Source: Cyclobacterium salsum (GTDB lineage: Bacteria; Bacteroidota; Bacteroidia; Cytophagales; Cyclobacteriaceae). Taken from it: 64,000 nucleotides of DNA. Below are positions 38,101 to 46,140 of this stretch, one piece after another. A program made the translations under genes and the position numbers. Location of the stretch: the NCBI RefSeq assembly GCF_010119245.1, contig NZ_WNKG01000005.1:310001-374000 (forward strand). Reading direction: 5' to 3'. The notes beneath the pieces are model-generated. The model searched no databases, had not been told where the DNA came from, and was given only the letters and a program-made list of their open reading frames with translations. How positions within the stretch are numbered: position 1 is the stretch's first letter; each line of letters begins with the position of its first letter.

Positions 38101-38330
38101 GTTTCATCCCCGGGTTGTAAGGCTATCCGGTAGTTTCCGTCAATATCGGTCACCGCACCACGAGTGGTGCCTTTCACCAATACCGAAACCCCCGGTAGGG
38201 ACAGGTCGTCCTCGGACGAAATGACCGTTCCGGTCACCTCTCTGGACTGCGCATGTACTGTCAGGCTGCTCGCTAAAAGCAAGGCCAAACCCAACAAAAA
38301 CAGTTTTGTTTTGGGTAAATAATTTTGCAT
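35154..38330 (-). CDS. SusC/RagA family TonB-linked outer-membrane transporter
   Basis: 1058-residue TonB-dependent transporter importing a ligand across the outer membrane with its SusD partner. The signal peptide ends near SSLTVHAQS. A CarboxypepD-regulatory-like domain spans about 30-110 (VSVLVKGTTRGAVTDIDGNY). The SusC signature SLNEVVVVGYGEQKKETITG is followed by the plug (about 125-240) with IRGSNTLGNNDALIVIDGIP and VLKDASAAIYGARAANGVIL, then a large barrel ending NAGLSVTF. There is no STN domain, and no FecI/FecR pair is adjacent, so it is probably not regulated through an anti-sigma relay. Palindromes upstream of the start may be operator sites. Confidence 0.96.
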   Translation of the reverse strand: MQNYLPKTKLFLLGLALLLASSLTVHAQSREVTGTVISSEDDLSLPGVSVLVKGTTRGAVTDIDGNYRIALQPGDETLVFSFVGFIKQEVAIGNQSTIDVTLAPDMQSLNEVVVVGYGEQKKETITGSVATVEGADLVKSPAMNLTNSIAGRMAGVIAVNRSGEPGYDGAGIRIRGSNTLGNNDALIVIDGIPARAGGIDRLNPNDIETISVLKDASAAIYGARAANGVILVTTKRGKEGKPELTYQFNQGFAQPTVIPELADAAQYGEMLNDLSVYELPVSEWRSATDAFRSTGTYTRPDGQERTAPFSPEALALHRAGTDPWNYPNTDWYGETLKTWSPQVRHNLQLNGGSENLRYMASLGYQNQDAYYKNSATGYKQYDMRINLDAKINEYIDLQLGVLARQEYRFFPTRGAGAIFRMQMRGKPHEPAFWPDGRPGPDIENGENPVVITTNATGYDRDTRNYFQTNGALNIKIPGVEGLKFQGTAAVDNLSRFQKRWETPWILYQRGNGFEEDGVTPVLVPSERGPAEPRLRQTNINQLNILLGGVFSYEKQIGDHVINALAGVNQETVEGDDFFAYRRYFISPAIDQMFAGGDAEKDNGGGAFERARLNYFGRVAYNYQEKYLFEFLWRYDGSYIFPEPTRFGFFPGVMAGWVISEENFWKNNVPVMDFLKLRGSWGQMGNDQIFFGGSLQEYQFLSTYGFRSQILENTEAKTLFETRVPNTAITWEVANNSNIGLEGQLLQGQIFFELDYFYNKRTNILWRKNASVPQSSGLSALLPAENIGEVENKGFDFNLGYRGQAGDLSYSISANGGYAKNKILFWDEPPGAPDWQRSTGKPMNTPAPVYLYDGVFANEDAIEAETLDYTDITNQLRPGDMRFKDYDGDGAITPLDRVRLDRNSIPRLQGGVNMNATFRNWDMSVLFQGAAGAIALVSLGESGNIGNYLLEFYENRWTIDNESTEYPRIANRSDQYYSGGNDFWYRSSDYIRLKNLEVGYTVPQQVGERFGISNLRFYANGLNLLTWDKLKVYDPESDNATGQYYPQARVINAGLSVTF

Positions 38331-38367
38331 TCTTTAATTAATTAGGTTAATAATAGATAAAGTTATT

Positions 38368-38390
38368 GTTAAAATAACACTTTAAAAGTG
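38368..38390. promoter_or_regulatory. Adjacent palindromes upstream of susC-like gene
   Basis: GTTAAAATAAC (38368-38378) and CACTTTAAAAGTG (38378-38390) are two perfect inverted repeats sharing one base, 38-60 bases before the SusC start. On the minus strand a TAACTTTA box, one base off TAnnTTTG, lies just downstream (about 38358-38365). The arrangement could be a regulator-binding site over the susC promoter. No biochemical support. Confidence 0.35.
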
Positions 38391-38914
38391 AAGGTATTTT
38401 TTGGTATATGCAATAGGCTGTTAAAAGACGTTAATTTCGGATGAAAGGGTAATTTTAAAAAAAGCGAAAAATATAATTAATTTTTCAATGAACAGCTATT
38501 TTAGCTATCTACTCATCAAAAAAAGAGCGAGTTGATTAATAGAAATTGAAGTCAATAAATCTTCATTTCCCACAAAAAAAAAATAAGAATCTCAATAAAA
38601 TGCAGTAATTCAAGCTAGATTTAGCCTATTTCTCTACTAAAATATAAGCAACAGCTCTTCGATAACTCTCTTATAGCTCGTTTGAAAAATCGATGGTTTA
38701 GAACCAATTGCCCAGGGTCTTAGACGAAAGTGTAAGGTTAACACAAAACAATCAAGGGGCTTTCGTTAAACCCGTAACACAGGAAAAATCTGATTTTTTT
38801 TATTCCTCAAATTCCTTAACTTTGGCAGGTAAGGTTTAATACAGGAAAGAATAGTCAGCTTCTAGCTGTCTGTTCTTTATTTTTTTCTGCACGCAGGTAT
38901 AAGTTAGCCAGGCA
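38391..38914. other. Intergenic region between susC-like gene and frr
   Basis: About 520 bases, very AT-rich between 38440 and 38600, with an A-run at 38573-38583. No gene, tRNA or clear terminator recognised. A plus-strand TAACTTTG (38817-38824) resembles a -7 element, but it has no -33 partner and no plus-strand gene follows. A short CAGCT-TCT-AGCTG hairpin at 38857-38869 is followed on the plus strand by a T-rich stretch. Confidence 0.4.
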
Positions 38915-39475
38915 TTAGACTTTCATGATTTCGGCTTCCTTCTTTTCAAAAAGGTCGTCAATTTTAGAGGAGTAGGCATCTGTGTATTTTTGGACGGTGT
39001 CCTCTCCACGCTTTACTTCATCCTCGGATACGCCATCCTTCAACAGCTTTTTGAGTTCATCATTGGTGTCTTTGCGAATCGTTCGAATACTGATTTTTCC
39101 ATTCTCGCACTCATTTTTAACCTGTTTGACAAGGTTCTTTCGTCGTTCTTCCGTGAGTGGAGGAACGGTTAGCAAAACCATTTCGCCATTATTCTGCGGA
39201 TTCAGCCCCAGATCGGAGTTGATAATGGCTTTCTCTATTTCCTGGATCAGGTTCTTTTCCCAGGGTTTGATAGCAAGTGTTCTGGCATCCGGTGTGGTGA
39301 TGGAAGCTACCTGCTGAATCGGGGTAGGGTTTCCGTAATACATCACCATGATTCCATCCACAAAATTAGGCATGGCTTTTCCTGCCCGGATCTTGAGCAG
39401 CTCCGCTGAGGTGTGCTGAACCGCCTTTTCCATCAATGATTTCGCTTCCTCTAATTGTAACTGAATCTCTTCCAT
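38915..39475 (-). CDS. frr: Ribosome recycling factor
   Basis: Splits the post-termination ribosome together with EF-G. 186 residues, exact family length, beginning MEEIQLQLEEAKSLMEKAVQ. Diagnostic blocks are LLKIRAGKAMPNFVDGIMV, YYGNPTPIQQVASI, and the second long helix RKNLVKQVKNECENGKISIRTIRKD. It begins 8 bases after pyrH, the usual pyrH-frr pair of Bacteroidota, and is presumably expressed from the pyrH promoter. Confidence 0.97.
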   Translation of the reverse strand: MEEIQLQLEEAKSLMEKAVQHTSAELLKIRAGKAMPNFVDGIMVMYYGNPTPIQQVASITTPDARTLAIKPWEKNLIQEIEKAIINSDLGLNPQNNGEMVLLTVPPLTEERRKNLVKQVKNECENGKISIRTIRKDTNDELKKLLKDGVSEDEVKRGEDTVQKYTDAYSSKIDDLFEKKEAEIMKV

Positions 39476-39483
39476 TGGACTTT

Positions 39484-40194
39484 TTAGTTTGATGTAATCA
39501 ATGTTCCTACTTCATTTCCCTGTATCAGGTGCAGCAGATTATCGGTTTTGTTCATATCAAAAACGATAATTGGCAGGTTGTTTTCCTGACAGAGCGTAAA
39601 GGCCGTCATGTCCATGACATTCAGGTTTTTTTCGTATACCTCCTGAAAAGTTATGTTAGCATACCGGGTTGCATTTTTGTCTTTTTCCGGATCAGCCGTG
39701 TAGACTCCGTCTACGCGGGTTCCTTTTAGGACCACCTCCGCTTCGATTTCAATCGCACGCAGACTGGCCGTCGAATCGGTCGTAAAATAAGGATTGCCAA
39801 TTCCTGCCCCAAAAATGACAATTCTTCCTTTTTCCAAATGCCGGATCGCTCTTCTTCGGATAAAGGGTTCGCAGACACTTTCTACCTTTATCCCCGACAT
39901 TAAGCGTGTGTACATGCCATTCTGCTCCAGGGAACTTTGAAGGGCCATGGCGTTTATCAAGGTGGCCAACATGCCCATGTAATCTCCCTGTACACGATCG
40001 ATGCCTACCTTGCCCGCCTGCACGCCTCTGAAGATATTCCCCCCTCCGATGACGATGGCTATTTCCACACCCAGGTCATGCACATTTTTTATTTCTGTTG
40101 CGTATTCTTGCAGGCGTTTGGAATCTATACCATAACTGTTATCGCCCATTAGCGCTTCTCCACTTAATTTCAGGAGAATTCGTTTGTATTTCAT
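39484..40194 (-). CDS. pyrH: UMP kinase
   Basis: Phosphorylates UMP to UDP; first step from UMP toward UTP and CTP. 236 residues from the ATG at 40194, starting [17 protein letters not shown], the normal family start. An upstream in-frame start at 40227 would add 11 unconserved residues. Amino-acid-kinase motifs are [57 protein letters not shown] and the ATP-binding [13 protein letters not shown]. It is followed by frr after 8 bases. A promoter -7 box lies about 80 bases upstream. Confidence 0.96.
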   Translation of the reverse strand: MKYKRILLKLSGEALMGDNSYGIDSKRLQEYATEIKNVHDLGVEIAIVIGGGNIFRGVQAGKVGIDRVQGDYMGMLATLINAMALQSSLEQNGMYTRLMSGIKVESVCEPFIRRRAIRHLEKGRIVIFGAGIGNPYFTTDSTASLRAIEIEAEVVLKGTRVDGVYTADPEKDKNATRYANITFQEVYEKNLNVMDMTAFTLCQENNLPIIVFDMNKTDNLLHLIQGNEVGTLITSN

Positions 40195-40274
40195 CTTGGA
40201 ATAGTTTTTCAGTTGATGACCGATCAAGGCTTAAATTGCATGCTTAGATTACTTTTTTTTAATTTATAGCCCGA

Positions 40275-40282
40275 CAAATATA
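40275..40282 (-). promoter_or_regulatory. Candidate -7 element for pyrH-frr
   Basis: Minus-strand TATATTTG fits TAnnTTTG exactly; 20 bases further upstream is TTTA, one base off the TTTG -33 element. This would give a leader of about 70 bases before pyrH. Confidence 0.45.
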
Positions 40283-40608
40283 AATCCTTGTTTTTAGAAT
40301 ACTAAATCTTATTCCTAAAATTGAAAGGATGAATGGTTTTTTTCCAGGTTCTTTAATCGCAGCACTCGCTGGCAAATCGCCCTGCTCCATCCGAATTGCT
40401 ATCAAATACCGGGCTTCATCTTTCGAAATCAATCTTGTTTGTACCGGTTCCTTTGCTCTTGGTACGGATTATCATTTGTTTGTTTAGTTTTGTGCCGGCA
40501 TTTCCCTAATTTTAATCCATCGATAGGGCTGGACGGTAGGAGATAGGGTAAACCTCCCTTCGACATGTTCCGGTTTGTCACTTTTATAAATTATAAAATA
40601 AAGTACCT
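40283..40608. other. Divergent intergenic region, pyrH / M1 peptidase
   Basis: About 325 bases between two divergent genes. Apart from the pyrH promoter region at its left edge I see no conserved element; T-rich stretches at 40470-40515 could belong to the peptidase promoter, but no TTTG/TAnnTTTG pair with proper spacing was found. No small gene recognised. Confidence 0.35.
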
Positions 40609-43221
40609 GTGAATTTCAAGACTGATCGCCTGTTTACCTTGCTGGGAGTACTTCTTTGCTTTTTTTCCTGTAAACCTGCTGCCCAGACCCTGGTTGAGAG
40701 GGCACCCCAGGAGCTTACCCCAACCGATACGGTTGTACCAACCCAAAACAGCCTGTCTGCTGACTTGATCAGGGAGAAGGAAATAGCACTTCACCAATAC
40801 CATCCCAGCGCAACCCGAGCCTTTGACTTGTTACATACCGAACTCAGATTGTCCTTCGATTATGCCCGGCAAGCGGTTCTCGGGGAAGCCCTGCTTACCT
40901 TGACACCCTATAATTATCCGCAGCGTGAATTGGTTTTGGATGCCAAAGATTTTGAAATACACGAAACAATGCTGGAAGAAGGGGGACAACCCATGCCGTT
41001 GCCCTTCACTTACGATCAGGAAACCATCCGGCTGTCGCTTCCCCGGGAATTTACCAGAGAGGATACCTTGCACATTGGAATCAAGTACACGGCCTATCCC
41101 GAAAAAGGGACCTCCGAAACATCCGCTGCCATTGCGGACTCCAAGGGGCTTTATTTCATTAACCCCGACAGTTCCGATTCAGCAAAGCCCGTACAAATCT
41201 GGACACAGGGAGAAACGGAGTATTCTTCTAAGTGGTACCCTACCATCGATCATCCCAATGAGCGGCAAACGCATGACTTTTACCTGCGGGTTCCGGAGGG
41301 GTATAGCAGCCTTAGCAACGGTAAGTTACTGAGCCGTGAAAAACACGAAGATGGGTACCGGACGGACCATTGGCGAATGGATCAACCCCACGCGCCTTAC
41401 TTATCAGCCCTGGTGATTGGTGAATTTGCGGTCATAGAGGCAGATACAGTGGCAGGGGTTCCTATTCGGTATTTTGTAGAGCCGAAATATGAAGCAGGAG
41501 CCAAAAAAGTATTTGCCCATACACCTGAAATGATGCGCTTTTTTTCAGAAATCCTGGATACCCCCTTCCCCTGGCAAAAATACGATCAGGTAGTGGTCAG
41601 GGATTTTGTTTCCGGAGCCATGGAAAATACGACCCTGTCGATTTTTATGGAAGGCCTGCAATTGAATGAAAGGGAAGCCCTGGACAGCGAATGGGATTAT
41701 ATCATTGCGCACGAACTGTTCCACCAGTGGTTTGGGAATCTCGTCACCACGGAGTCCTGGGCAAACTTAACCTTAAACGAAGGGTTTGCGGACTATTCCG
41801 AATACCTGTGGATGGAACACAAAGAAGGCAGAGACCAGGCCGACATGCACCATTTCAATGCACTGGAACAATATCTGGATGAGGCCGAAGAAAAGCAAGA
41901 ACCCCTGATTCGGTATTTTTATGAAGATAGCGAAGACCTGTTTGACAGTCATACCTATGCCAAAGGGGGACGGGTGTTGCACATGCTGCGGAGGTATCTG
42001 GGAGACGAAGTGTTTTTTCAGGCATTACATGATTACCTGGAAGAAAATGCCTTCGGAAGCGTAGAAATTCACCAGCTTCGACTGGCATTTGAAAAGGCTT
42101 CCGGCATGGACCTGAATTGGTTTTTCAACCAATGGTTTCTTAACCCCGGACATCCTGAGCTAGCCATAAGCTGGGACTTTTCTCAAAAAGACAACATTCA
42201 ATTGACCGTGGAGCAGCGGCAAGACCTGTCAGGAAATCCGCTTTATAAGATTCCTTTCACCGTCAGTGTGTATAAAGATGGCGAACGAACTGAAAAGCAA
42301 TTCACGCTGAATCGGGCCTCCCAACAATTTGCCTTGGAGAATGGCAGTGGTACGGAATGGGTTGTTTTCGACGAGCACCACACCTTGCTGGCTGAAAAAG
42401 TGCATCAGCGGGGCAAGGAATTTTTGGAAAAGCAGTTTTTTACCTCGCGTTCTGGTCTGGCACGCGTAGAGGCCCTGGACAGCCTTACTTCTCTTTACGA
42501 AGGAGAGGGAGTAAAGGAAGAGACTTTTCAGAAAGCACTGAATGATTCTTTTGCGGTGGTGCGCGAACTGGCACTTCAACGGATGCTTCGCATGGAAGAC
42601 AAGCGAAAATTTATTTCTCAGTGGGAAACCAGCATTTCGGATATCGTTGAAAATGATCCAAATAATGCCGTGAGATCGGTAGCGCTGGAGGTATTGGCCG
42701 GATTTGATGCTGGAAAATATCGACCGTTGCTTTACCGCATGGTAAACGACTCCTCCTATCAGGTATCTGGAGCGGCATTGGTAGCGATCATGGAGTTGGA
42801 TGGGGAAGCTGACAAGAAAAAAGAACTGTTTGAGCAATTTAGGGCTGAGGATAATATCCGTATAATAGCACCTTTGGCAGATTATCTGACGCAAACAGGC
42901 CAGGTGGAGAACGCTTCCTGGATGGATGAAAAATTGGAGCTTCTTTCGGGGGAGTCATTGTATTACTTTATTGGGTATTACGGAGATTACTATGCGAGTG
43001 TGGAAGGAGTCCCCGATTCGGAGGCCATCCATCGGCTGGCAGCGCTTGGCAGGGAGCACCCGCTAAGTTATGTACGGCTAGCAGCTTTTCAATCTTTGTT
43101 TGGCTTTATCGATCAGGAAGGAGTGGTAGAACTTGCCGAATCGCTGTTTGACTCTGAAAAAGATGAGATGGTAAAGCGGTATCAGGAATATTACCTGGAG
43201 CCCTACCTAAATGAGGAGTAA
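40609..43221 (+). CDS. M1 family metalloaminopeptidase, lipoprotein
   Basis: 870-residue zinc aminopeptidase of family M1 (gluzincin), predicted to be envelope-anchored. The start is GTG at 40609: the signal NFKTDRLFTLLGVLLCFFSC follows directly, and no ATG is available before the lipobox. The N-terminal beta domain covers about 55-250. The GAMEN substrate motif is at 336-340 and the zinc site HEXXH-x18-E is at H368-E-L-F-H372 with E391, so the catalytic set is complete. An M1 C-terminal region and HEAT-like helical repeats occupy about 610-870 (NNAVRSVALEVLAGFDAG). The gene stands alone with no partner. Role: probably N-terminal trimming of peptides for nutrition. Confidence 0.93.
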   Translation: MNFKTDRLFTLLGVLLCFFSCKPAAQTLVERAPQELTPTDTVVPTQNSLSADLIREKEIALHQYHPSATRAFDLLHTELRLSFDYARQAVLGEALLTLTPYNYPQRELVLDAKDFEIHETMLEEGGQPMPLPFTYDQETIRLSLPREFTREDTLHIGIKYTAYPEKGTSETSAAIADSKGLYFINPDSSDSAKPVQIWTQGETEYSSKWYPTIDHPNERQTHDFYLRVPEGYSSLSNGKLLSREKHEDGYRTDHWRMDQPHAPYLSALVIGEFAVIEADTVAGVPIRYFVEPKYEAGAKKVFAHTPEMMRFFSEILDTPFPWQKYDQVVVRDFVSGAMENTTLSIFMEGLQLNEREALDSEWDYIIAHELFHQWFGNLVTTESWANLTLNEGFADYSEYLWMEHKEGRDQADMHHFNALEQYLDEAEEKQEPLIRYFYEDSEDLFDSHTYAKGGRVLHMLRRYLGDEVFFQALHDYLEENAFGSVEIHQLRLAFEKASGMDLNWFFNQWFLNPGHPELAISWDFSQKDNIQLTVEQRQDLSGNPLYKIPFTVSVYKDGERTEKQFTLNRASQQFALENGSGTEWVVFDEHHTLLAEKVHQRGKEFLEKQFFTSRSGLARVEALDSLTSLYEGEGVKEETFQKALNDSFAVVRELALQRMLRMEDKRKFISQWETSISDIVENDPNNAVRSVALEVLAGFDAGKYRPLLYRMVNDSSYQVSGAALVAIMELDGEADKKKELFEQFRAEDNIRIIAPLADYLTQTGQVENASWMDEKLELLSGESLYYFIGYYGDYYASVEGVPDSEAIHRLAALGREHPLSYVRLAAFQSLFGFIDQEGVVELAESLFDSEKDEMVKRYQEYYLEPYLNEE

Positions 43222-43285
43222 ATTCCTGATGGTGAATGAGATGCTTTTGAATTCGTAAAAAACAGAAGATTTTTTTTTATAATAT

Positions 43286-43316
43286 TTTGAATGTTTGGTA
43301 AAAGGGTATAATTTTG
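43286..43316 (+). promoter_or_regulatory. Promoter of the tRNA-Tyr/Gly/Thr-tuf unit
   Basis: TTTG at 43286-43289 and TAATTTTG at 43309-43316 are exactly 19 bases apart, a perfect Bacteroidota -33/-7 promoter. Transcription would start about 60 bases before tRNA-Tyr. Confidence 0.75.
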
Positions 43317-43379
43317 CCATCCGTTACGACAACAACGGAAATCTTATGATGTTTTGAGTAAGACGGATTGTTGTTATTT

Positions 43380-43462
43380 GGGGGAATACCAAAGCGGCCA
43401 ACTGGGACGGACTGTAAATCCGTTGACTTATGTCTTCACAGGTTCGAATCCTGTTTCCCCCA
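43380..43462 (+). tRNA. tRNA-Tyr (anticodon GTA)
   Basis: 83 nt with a long variable arm, as expected for tyrosine tRNA. Acceptor stem GGGGGAA pairs with TTCCCCC, discriminator A; anticodon loop ACTGTAAAT contains GTA; the T arm is CAGGTTCGAATCCTG. CCA is not encoded. First of three tRNA genes ahead of tuf. Confidence 0.97.
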
Positions 43463-43520
43463 CGAATTAAAGCAGGGGTTCTTCTTAAAGGGTAGAACCG
43501 GAATACGAAGGAGAAGAGTT

Positions 43521-43552
43521 ATTGTTTTATTAATAATAGCTTGATATTTTTG
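43521..43552 (+). promoter_or_regulatory. Possible internal promoter before tRNA-Gly
   Basis: ATTG at 43521-43524 and TATTTTTG at 43545-43552 are 20 bases apart, fitting the TTTG/TAnnTTTG pattern in the 168-base gap between tRNA-Tyr and tRNA-Gly. It would give tRNA-Gly, tRNA-Thr and tuf an extra start independent of tRNA-Tyr. Confidence 0.45.
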
Positions 43553-43630
43553 GATTCTAAAAATAAAATAAGGAATTTGGATGCCGCTAAAGATAGGAGA
43601 AATCTAATTCGATTAGTGCATTGATAATAA

Positions 43631-43703
43631 GCGGGAGTAGCTCAGTTGGTAGAGCGGCAGCCTTCCAAGCTGCAGGTCGCGGGTTCGAGCCTCGTCTCCC
43701 GCT
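43631..43703 (+). tRNA. tRNA-Gly (anticodon TCC)
   Basis: 73 nt. Acceptor GCGGGAG pairs with CTCCCGC, discriminator T; D arm AGCTCAGTTGGTAGAGC; anticodon loop CTTCCAA gives TCC; T arm CGGGTTCGAGCCTCG. No encoded CCA. Confidence 0.97.
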
Positions 43704-43740
43704 CTATGCTTTAAATAGGGCATAAAACTGGATGTAAAAA

Positions 43741-43812
43741 GCCGACGTAGCTCAGTGGTAGAGTGCTTCCTTGGTAAGGAAGAGGTCACGGGTTCAAATC
43801 CCGTCGTTGGCT
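43741..43812 (+). tRNA. tRNA-Thr (anticodon GGT)
   Basis: 72 nt. Acceptor GCCGACG pairs with CGTTGGC (one G-T pair), discriminator T; anticodon loop TTGGTAA gives GGT; T arm ACGGGTTCAAATCCCGT. It lies 59 bases before tuf and is probably processed from the same transcript. Confidence 0.97.
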
Positions 43813-43871
43813 CTGAACATTTCAAACATTTAATGAAATTTAATCTTTAACTAAACAGAGGATTTTCACGC

Positions 43872-45059
43872 ATGGCAAAAGCAACCTTTGACCGTTCCAA
43901 ACCCCACGTTAATATAGGTACGATTGGTCACGTCGATCATGGTAAGACTACTTTGACTGCTGCCATTACCACTGTATTGGCCAGAAAGGGTCTTTCTGAA
44001 TTAAGAGACTTTGCTTCCATCGACAACGCGCCGGAAGAAAAGGAAAGAGGTATTACGATCAATACCTCACACGTAGAGTATCAAACGGAGTTAAGGCACT
44101 ATGCCCACGTTGACTGTCCAGGTCACGCTGACTACGTAAAAAACATGGTTACTGGTGCTGCCCAGATGGACGGTGCAATTCTTGTAGTTGCAGCCACGGA
44201 TGGTCCAATGCCACAAACCAGAGAACACATCCTGCTTGCTCGACAGGTAGGAGTACCCGCTTTGGTGGTATTCATGAACAAAGTAGATTTGGTAGATGAT
44301 CCCGAACTGCTTGAATTGGTGGAAATGGAAGTAAGGGAATTACTTTCTTTCTATGAGTTTGATGGAGACAACATTCCTGTGATTGCAGGATCAGCCCTGG
44401 GAGCCCTTAACGGGGAAGCCAAATGGGAAGATGCGGTAATGGAATTAATGACAGCAGTGGATGAGCACATCCCACTTCCTGAGCGAGCCATCGACAAAGA
44501 TTTCCTGATGCCTGTAGAGGACGTATTTTCTATCACTGGTAGAGGTACCGTTGCTACCGGAAGAATTGAAAGAGGAGTTGTTAACTCAGGAGAAGCAGTT
44601 GACATCATCGGTATGGGAGCGGAAGGACTAAAGTCTACCGTTACTGGTGTTGAGATGTTCCGTAAAATTCTTGATCGCGGTGAAGCAGGTGACAACGTAG
44701 GATTGTTGTTGAGAGGTATTGAAAAAGCGCAGATCAAGAGAGGGATGATTATTTGTAAGCCCGGATCTGTTACGCCTCATGCTCATTTCAAAGCGGAAGT
44801 TTATGTACTTTCCAAAGAAGAGGGAGGTAGACATACACCTTTCTTCAATAAGTACCGTCCTCAATTCTATCTAAGAACTACTGACGTGACAGGAGAGATA
44901 AAACTTCCTGAAAACGTTGAGATGGTGATGCCAGGTGATAACGTGACTATTGAAGTATCACTTATCAATCCGGTGGCCTTGGAAAAAGGACTTCGATTTG
45001 CAATCCGAGAAGGTGGCAGAACGGTAGGAGCCGGACAGGTAACTGAAATTTTGGACTAA
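43872..45059 (+). CDS. tuf: Translation elongation factor Tu
   Basis: GTPase delivering aminoacyl-tRNA to the ribosome. 395 residues, full length. G1 GHVDHGKT at 19-26, RGITI effector region, G3 DCPGHADY, G4 NKVD and G5 GSALGAL are intact, followed by domains II and III ([30 protein letters not shown]). It lies downstream of the tRNA-Tyr/Gly/Thr cluster and ends in a strong terminator. No second copy is visible in this window; fusA is in a separate unit at 58 kb. Confidence 0.98.
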   Translation: MAKATFDRSKPHVNIGTIGHVDHGKTTLTAAITTVLARKGLSELRDFASIDNAPEEKERGITINTSHVEYQTELRHYAHVDCPGHADYVKNMVTGAAQMDGAILVVAATDGPMPQTREHILLARQVGVPALVVFMNKVDLVDDPELLELVEMEVRELLSFYEFDGDNIPVIAGSALGALNGEAKWEDAVMELMTAVDEHIPLPERAIDKDFLMPVEDVFSITGRGTVATGRIERGVVNSGEAVDIIGMGAEGLKSTVTGVEMFRKILDRGEAGDNVGLLLRGIEKAQIKRGMIICKPGSVTPHAHFKAEVYVLSKEEGGRHTPFFNKYRPQFYLRTTDVTGEIKLPENVEMVMPGDNVTIEVSLINPVALEKGLRFAIREGGRTVGAGQVTEILD

Positions 45060-45083
45060 TCTTGATTTACTGATCATAGTACG

Positions 45084-45120
45084 AATGCGATCCTGATATT
45101 AATTGGGATCGCATTTGTTT
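45084..45120 (+). terminator. Terminator of tuf unit
   Basis: Ten-base perfect stem AATGCGATCC / GGATCGCATT with a 12-base loop, followed by TGTTTC. The T-rich tail overlaps the -33 element of the next promoter (45114-45117), so the tRNA-Trp unit begins where the tuf unit ends. Confidence 0.8.
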
Positions 45121-45145
45121 CTTTGGCCTTTTATCACTACTTTTG
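45114..45145 (+). promoter_or_regulatory. Promoter of tRNA-Trp-secE-nusG-rpl unit
   Basis: TTTG at 45114-45117 and TACTTTTG at 45138-45145 are 20 bases apart. Transcription would start about 20 bases before tRNA-Trp. No other promoter was recognised before rplK, so this one probably drives the row down to rplL and partly rpoBC. Confidence 0.7.
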
Positions 45146-45171
45146 CGTTCCTTAATTGAGGGTCGTAAAAT

Positions 45172-45242
45172 ACGGGCGTAGTTCAATGGCAGAATAGCGG
45201 TCTCCAAAACCGTTGATGGGAGTTCGAATCTCTCCGCCCGTG
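45172..45242 (+). tRNA. tRNA-Trp (anticodon CCA)
   Basis: 71 nt. Acceptor ACGGGCG pairs with CGCCCGT, discriminator G; anticodon loop TCTCCAAAA contains CCA; T arm GGAGTTCGAATCTCT. The tRNA-Trp/secE neighbour order is common in Bacteroidota. Confidence 0.97.
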
Positions 45243-45372
45243 CAATCAACTAAGGGTAAAACCATGTCAGAAGCGTTGGAATCAATGTTTTTGGAAGCAA
45301 GTTAAAAGTACGGACCCATCTTCATGGCCTGAGGGTACGGGAAGGGGTTCTTTGTTAACCAATTTTACAAGG

Positions 45373-45561
45373 ATGAATGTTAAAAATTTTGTAGTCGAAT
45401 CCATCGATGAGATGAAAAACAAGGTCACTTGGCCTAAGTATTCGTCTCTACAAAACAGCGCGGTGCTAGTGCTGGTGGCTTCCTTGATTTTCGCATTAGT
45501 CATCGGTTTAATAGACCTGACATTCGAAAATATCATGACATGGTTTTATGATTTATTCTAA
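45373..45561 (+). CDS. secE: Preprotein translocase subunit SecE
   Basis: 62-residue membrane subunit of the SecYEG channel. The start at 45373 (MNVKNFVVESIDEMKN) is preferred to an upstream in-frame start at 45352, because the amphipathic helix with EMKNKVTWPKYSSL is the conserved N-terminus. One transmembrane helix follows (AVLVLVASLIFALVIGLIDL). Single-helix short form, as in most bacteria outside the enteric group. Located between tRNA-Trp and nusG. Confidence 0.95.
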   Translation: MNVKNFVVESIDEMKNKVTWPKYSSLQNSAVLVLVASLIFALVIGLIDLTFENIMTWFYDLF

Positions 45562-45579
45562 AGAATTTTAAAAAACGGG

Positions 45580-46137
45580 ATGGCAGATCACAAATGGTAC
45601 GTGCTCAGAGTAGTGGCAGGTCAGGAGAAAAAAGCGAAGACTTATCTGGACAATGAAATTGCCCGTCAAAAGCTGGAGGAATTTATTCCCGAGGTTTTGA
45701 TACCCTCTGAGAAAGTATATGAGATGCGAAACGGCAAGAAGCGTGTTAGGGAAAGAAACTTTTTCCCTGGTTACGTTCTGGTTAATGCGGATCTTAGTCA
45801 TGGAGAAGCCAATCACGTTATTACGAGCATACCGGGAGTTATCGGTTTTTTAGGGTCAAACCAAGGGGGGGCTTCCAAAACCCCTGAGCCATTACGTCAG
45901 TCAGAGATCAATCGGATTTTAGGTCGGGTTGAAGAGATTGATGAGTTTGCAGAAAAACTAGATACACCATTTATAGTTGGAGAGACCGTAAAAGTAATGG
46001 ACGGTCCCTTTAGTGGTTTCTCGGGTGTGATTGAGGAAGTGTTTGAAGACAAGAAAAAGCTTAATGTTATGGTTAAGATTTTCGGCCGAAACACTCCCGT
46101 TGAGTTAAACTTTATACAAGTAGAAAAACAAGATTAG
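45580..46137 (+). CDS. nusG: Transcription termination/antitermination protein NusG
   Basis: 185 residues. The NGN domain (about 1-115) binds RNA polymerase: [41 protein letters not shown]. The KOW domain (about 130-185) contains [21 protein letters not shown] and ends [16 protein letters not shown]. It couples RNA polymerase to ribosome or Rho. It begins 18 bases after secE and is followed by rplK after 3 bases, the standard secE-nusG-rplK order. Confidence 0.97.
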   Translation: MADHKWYVLRVVAGQEKKAKTYLDNEIARQKLEEFIPEVLIPSEKVYEMRNGKKRVRERNFFPGYVLVNADLSHGEANHVITSIPGVIGFLGSNQGGASKTPEPLRQSEINRILGRVEEIDEFAEKLDTPFIVGETVKVMDGPFSGFSGVIEEVFEDKKKLNVMVKIFGRNTPVELNFIQVEKQD

Positions 46138-46140
46138 GAA

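Noticed and set aside
26955-38330. Polysaccharide utilisation locus in the usual sense
   Set aside because: SusC/SusD are present but no carbohydrate-active enzyme, sulfatase or hybrid two-component regulator is seen in the flanks.
38817-38824. Plus-strand TAACTTTG as a promoter
   Set aside because: No TTG at the -33 distance and no plus-strand gene for about 1.8 kb; likely chance in AT-rich DNA.
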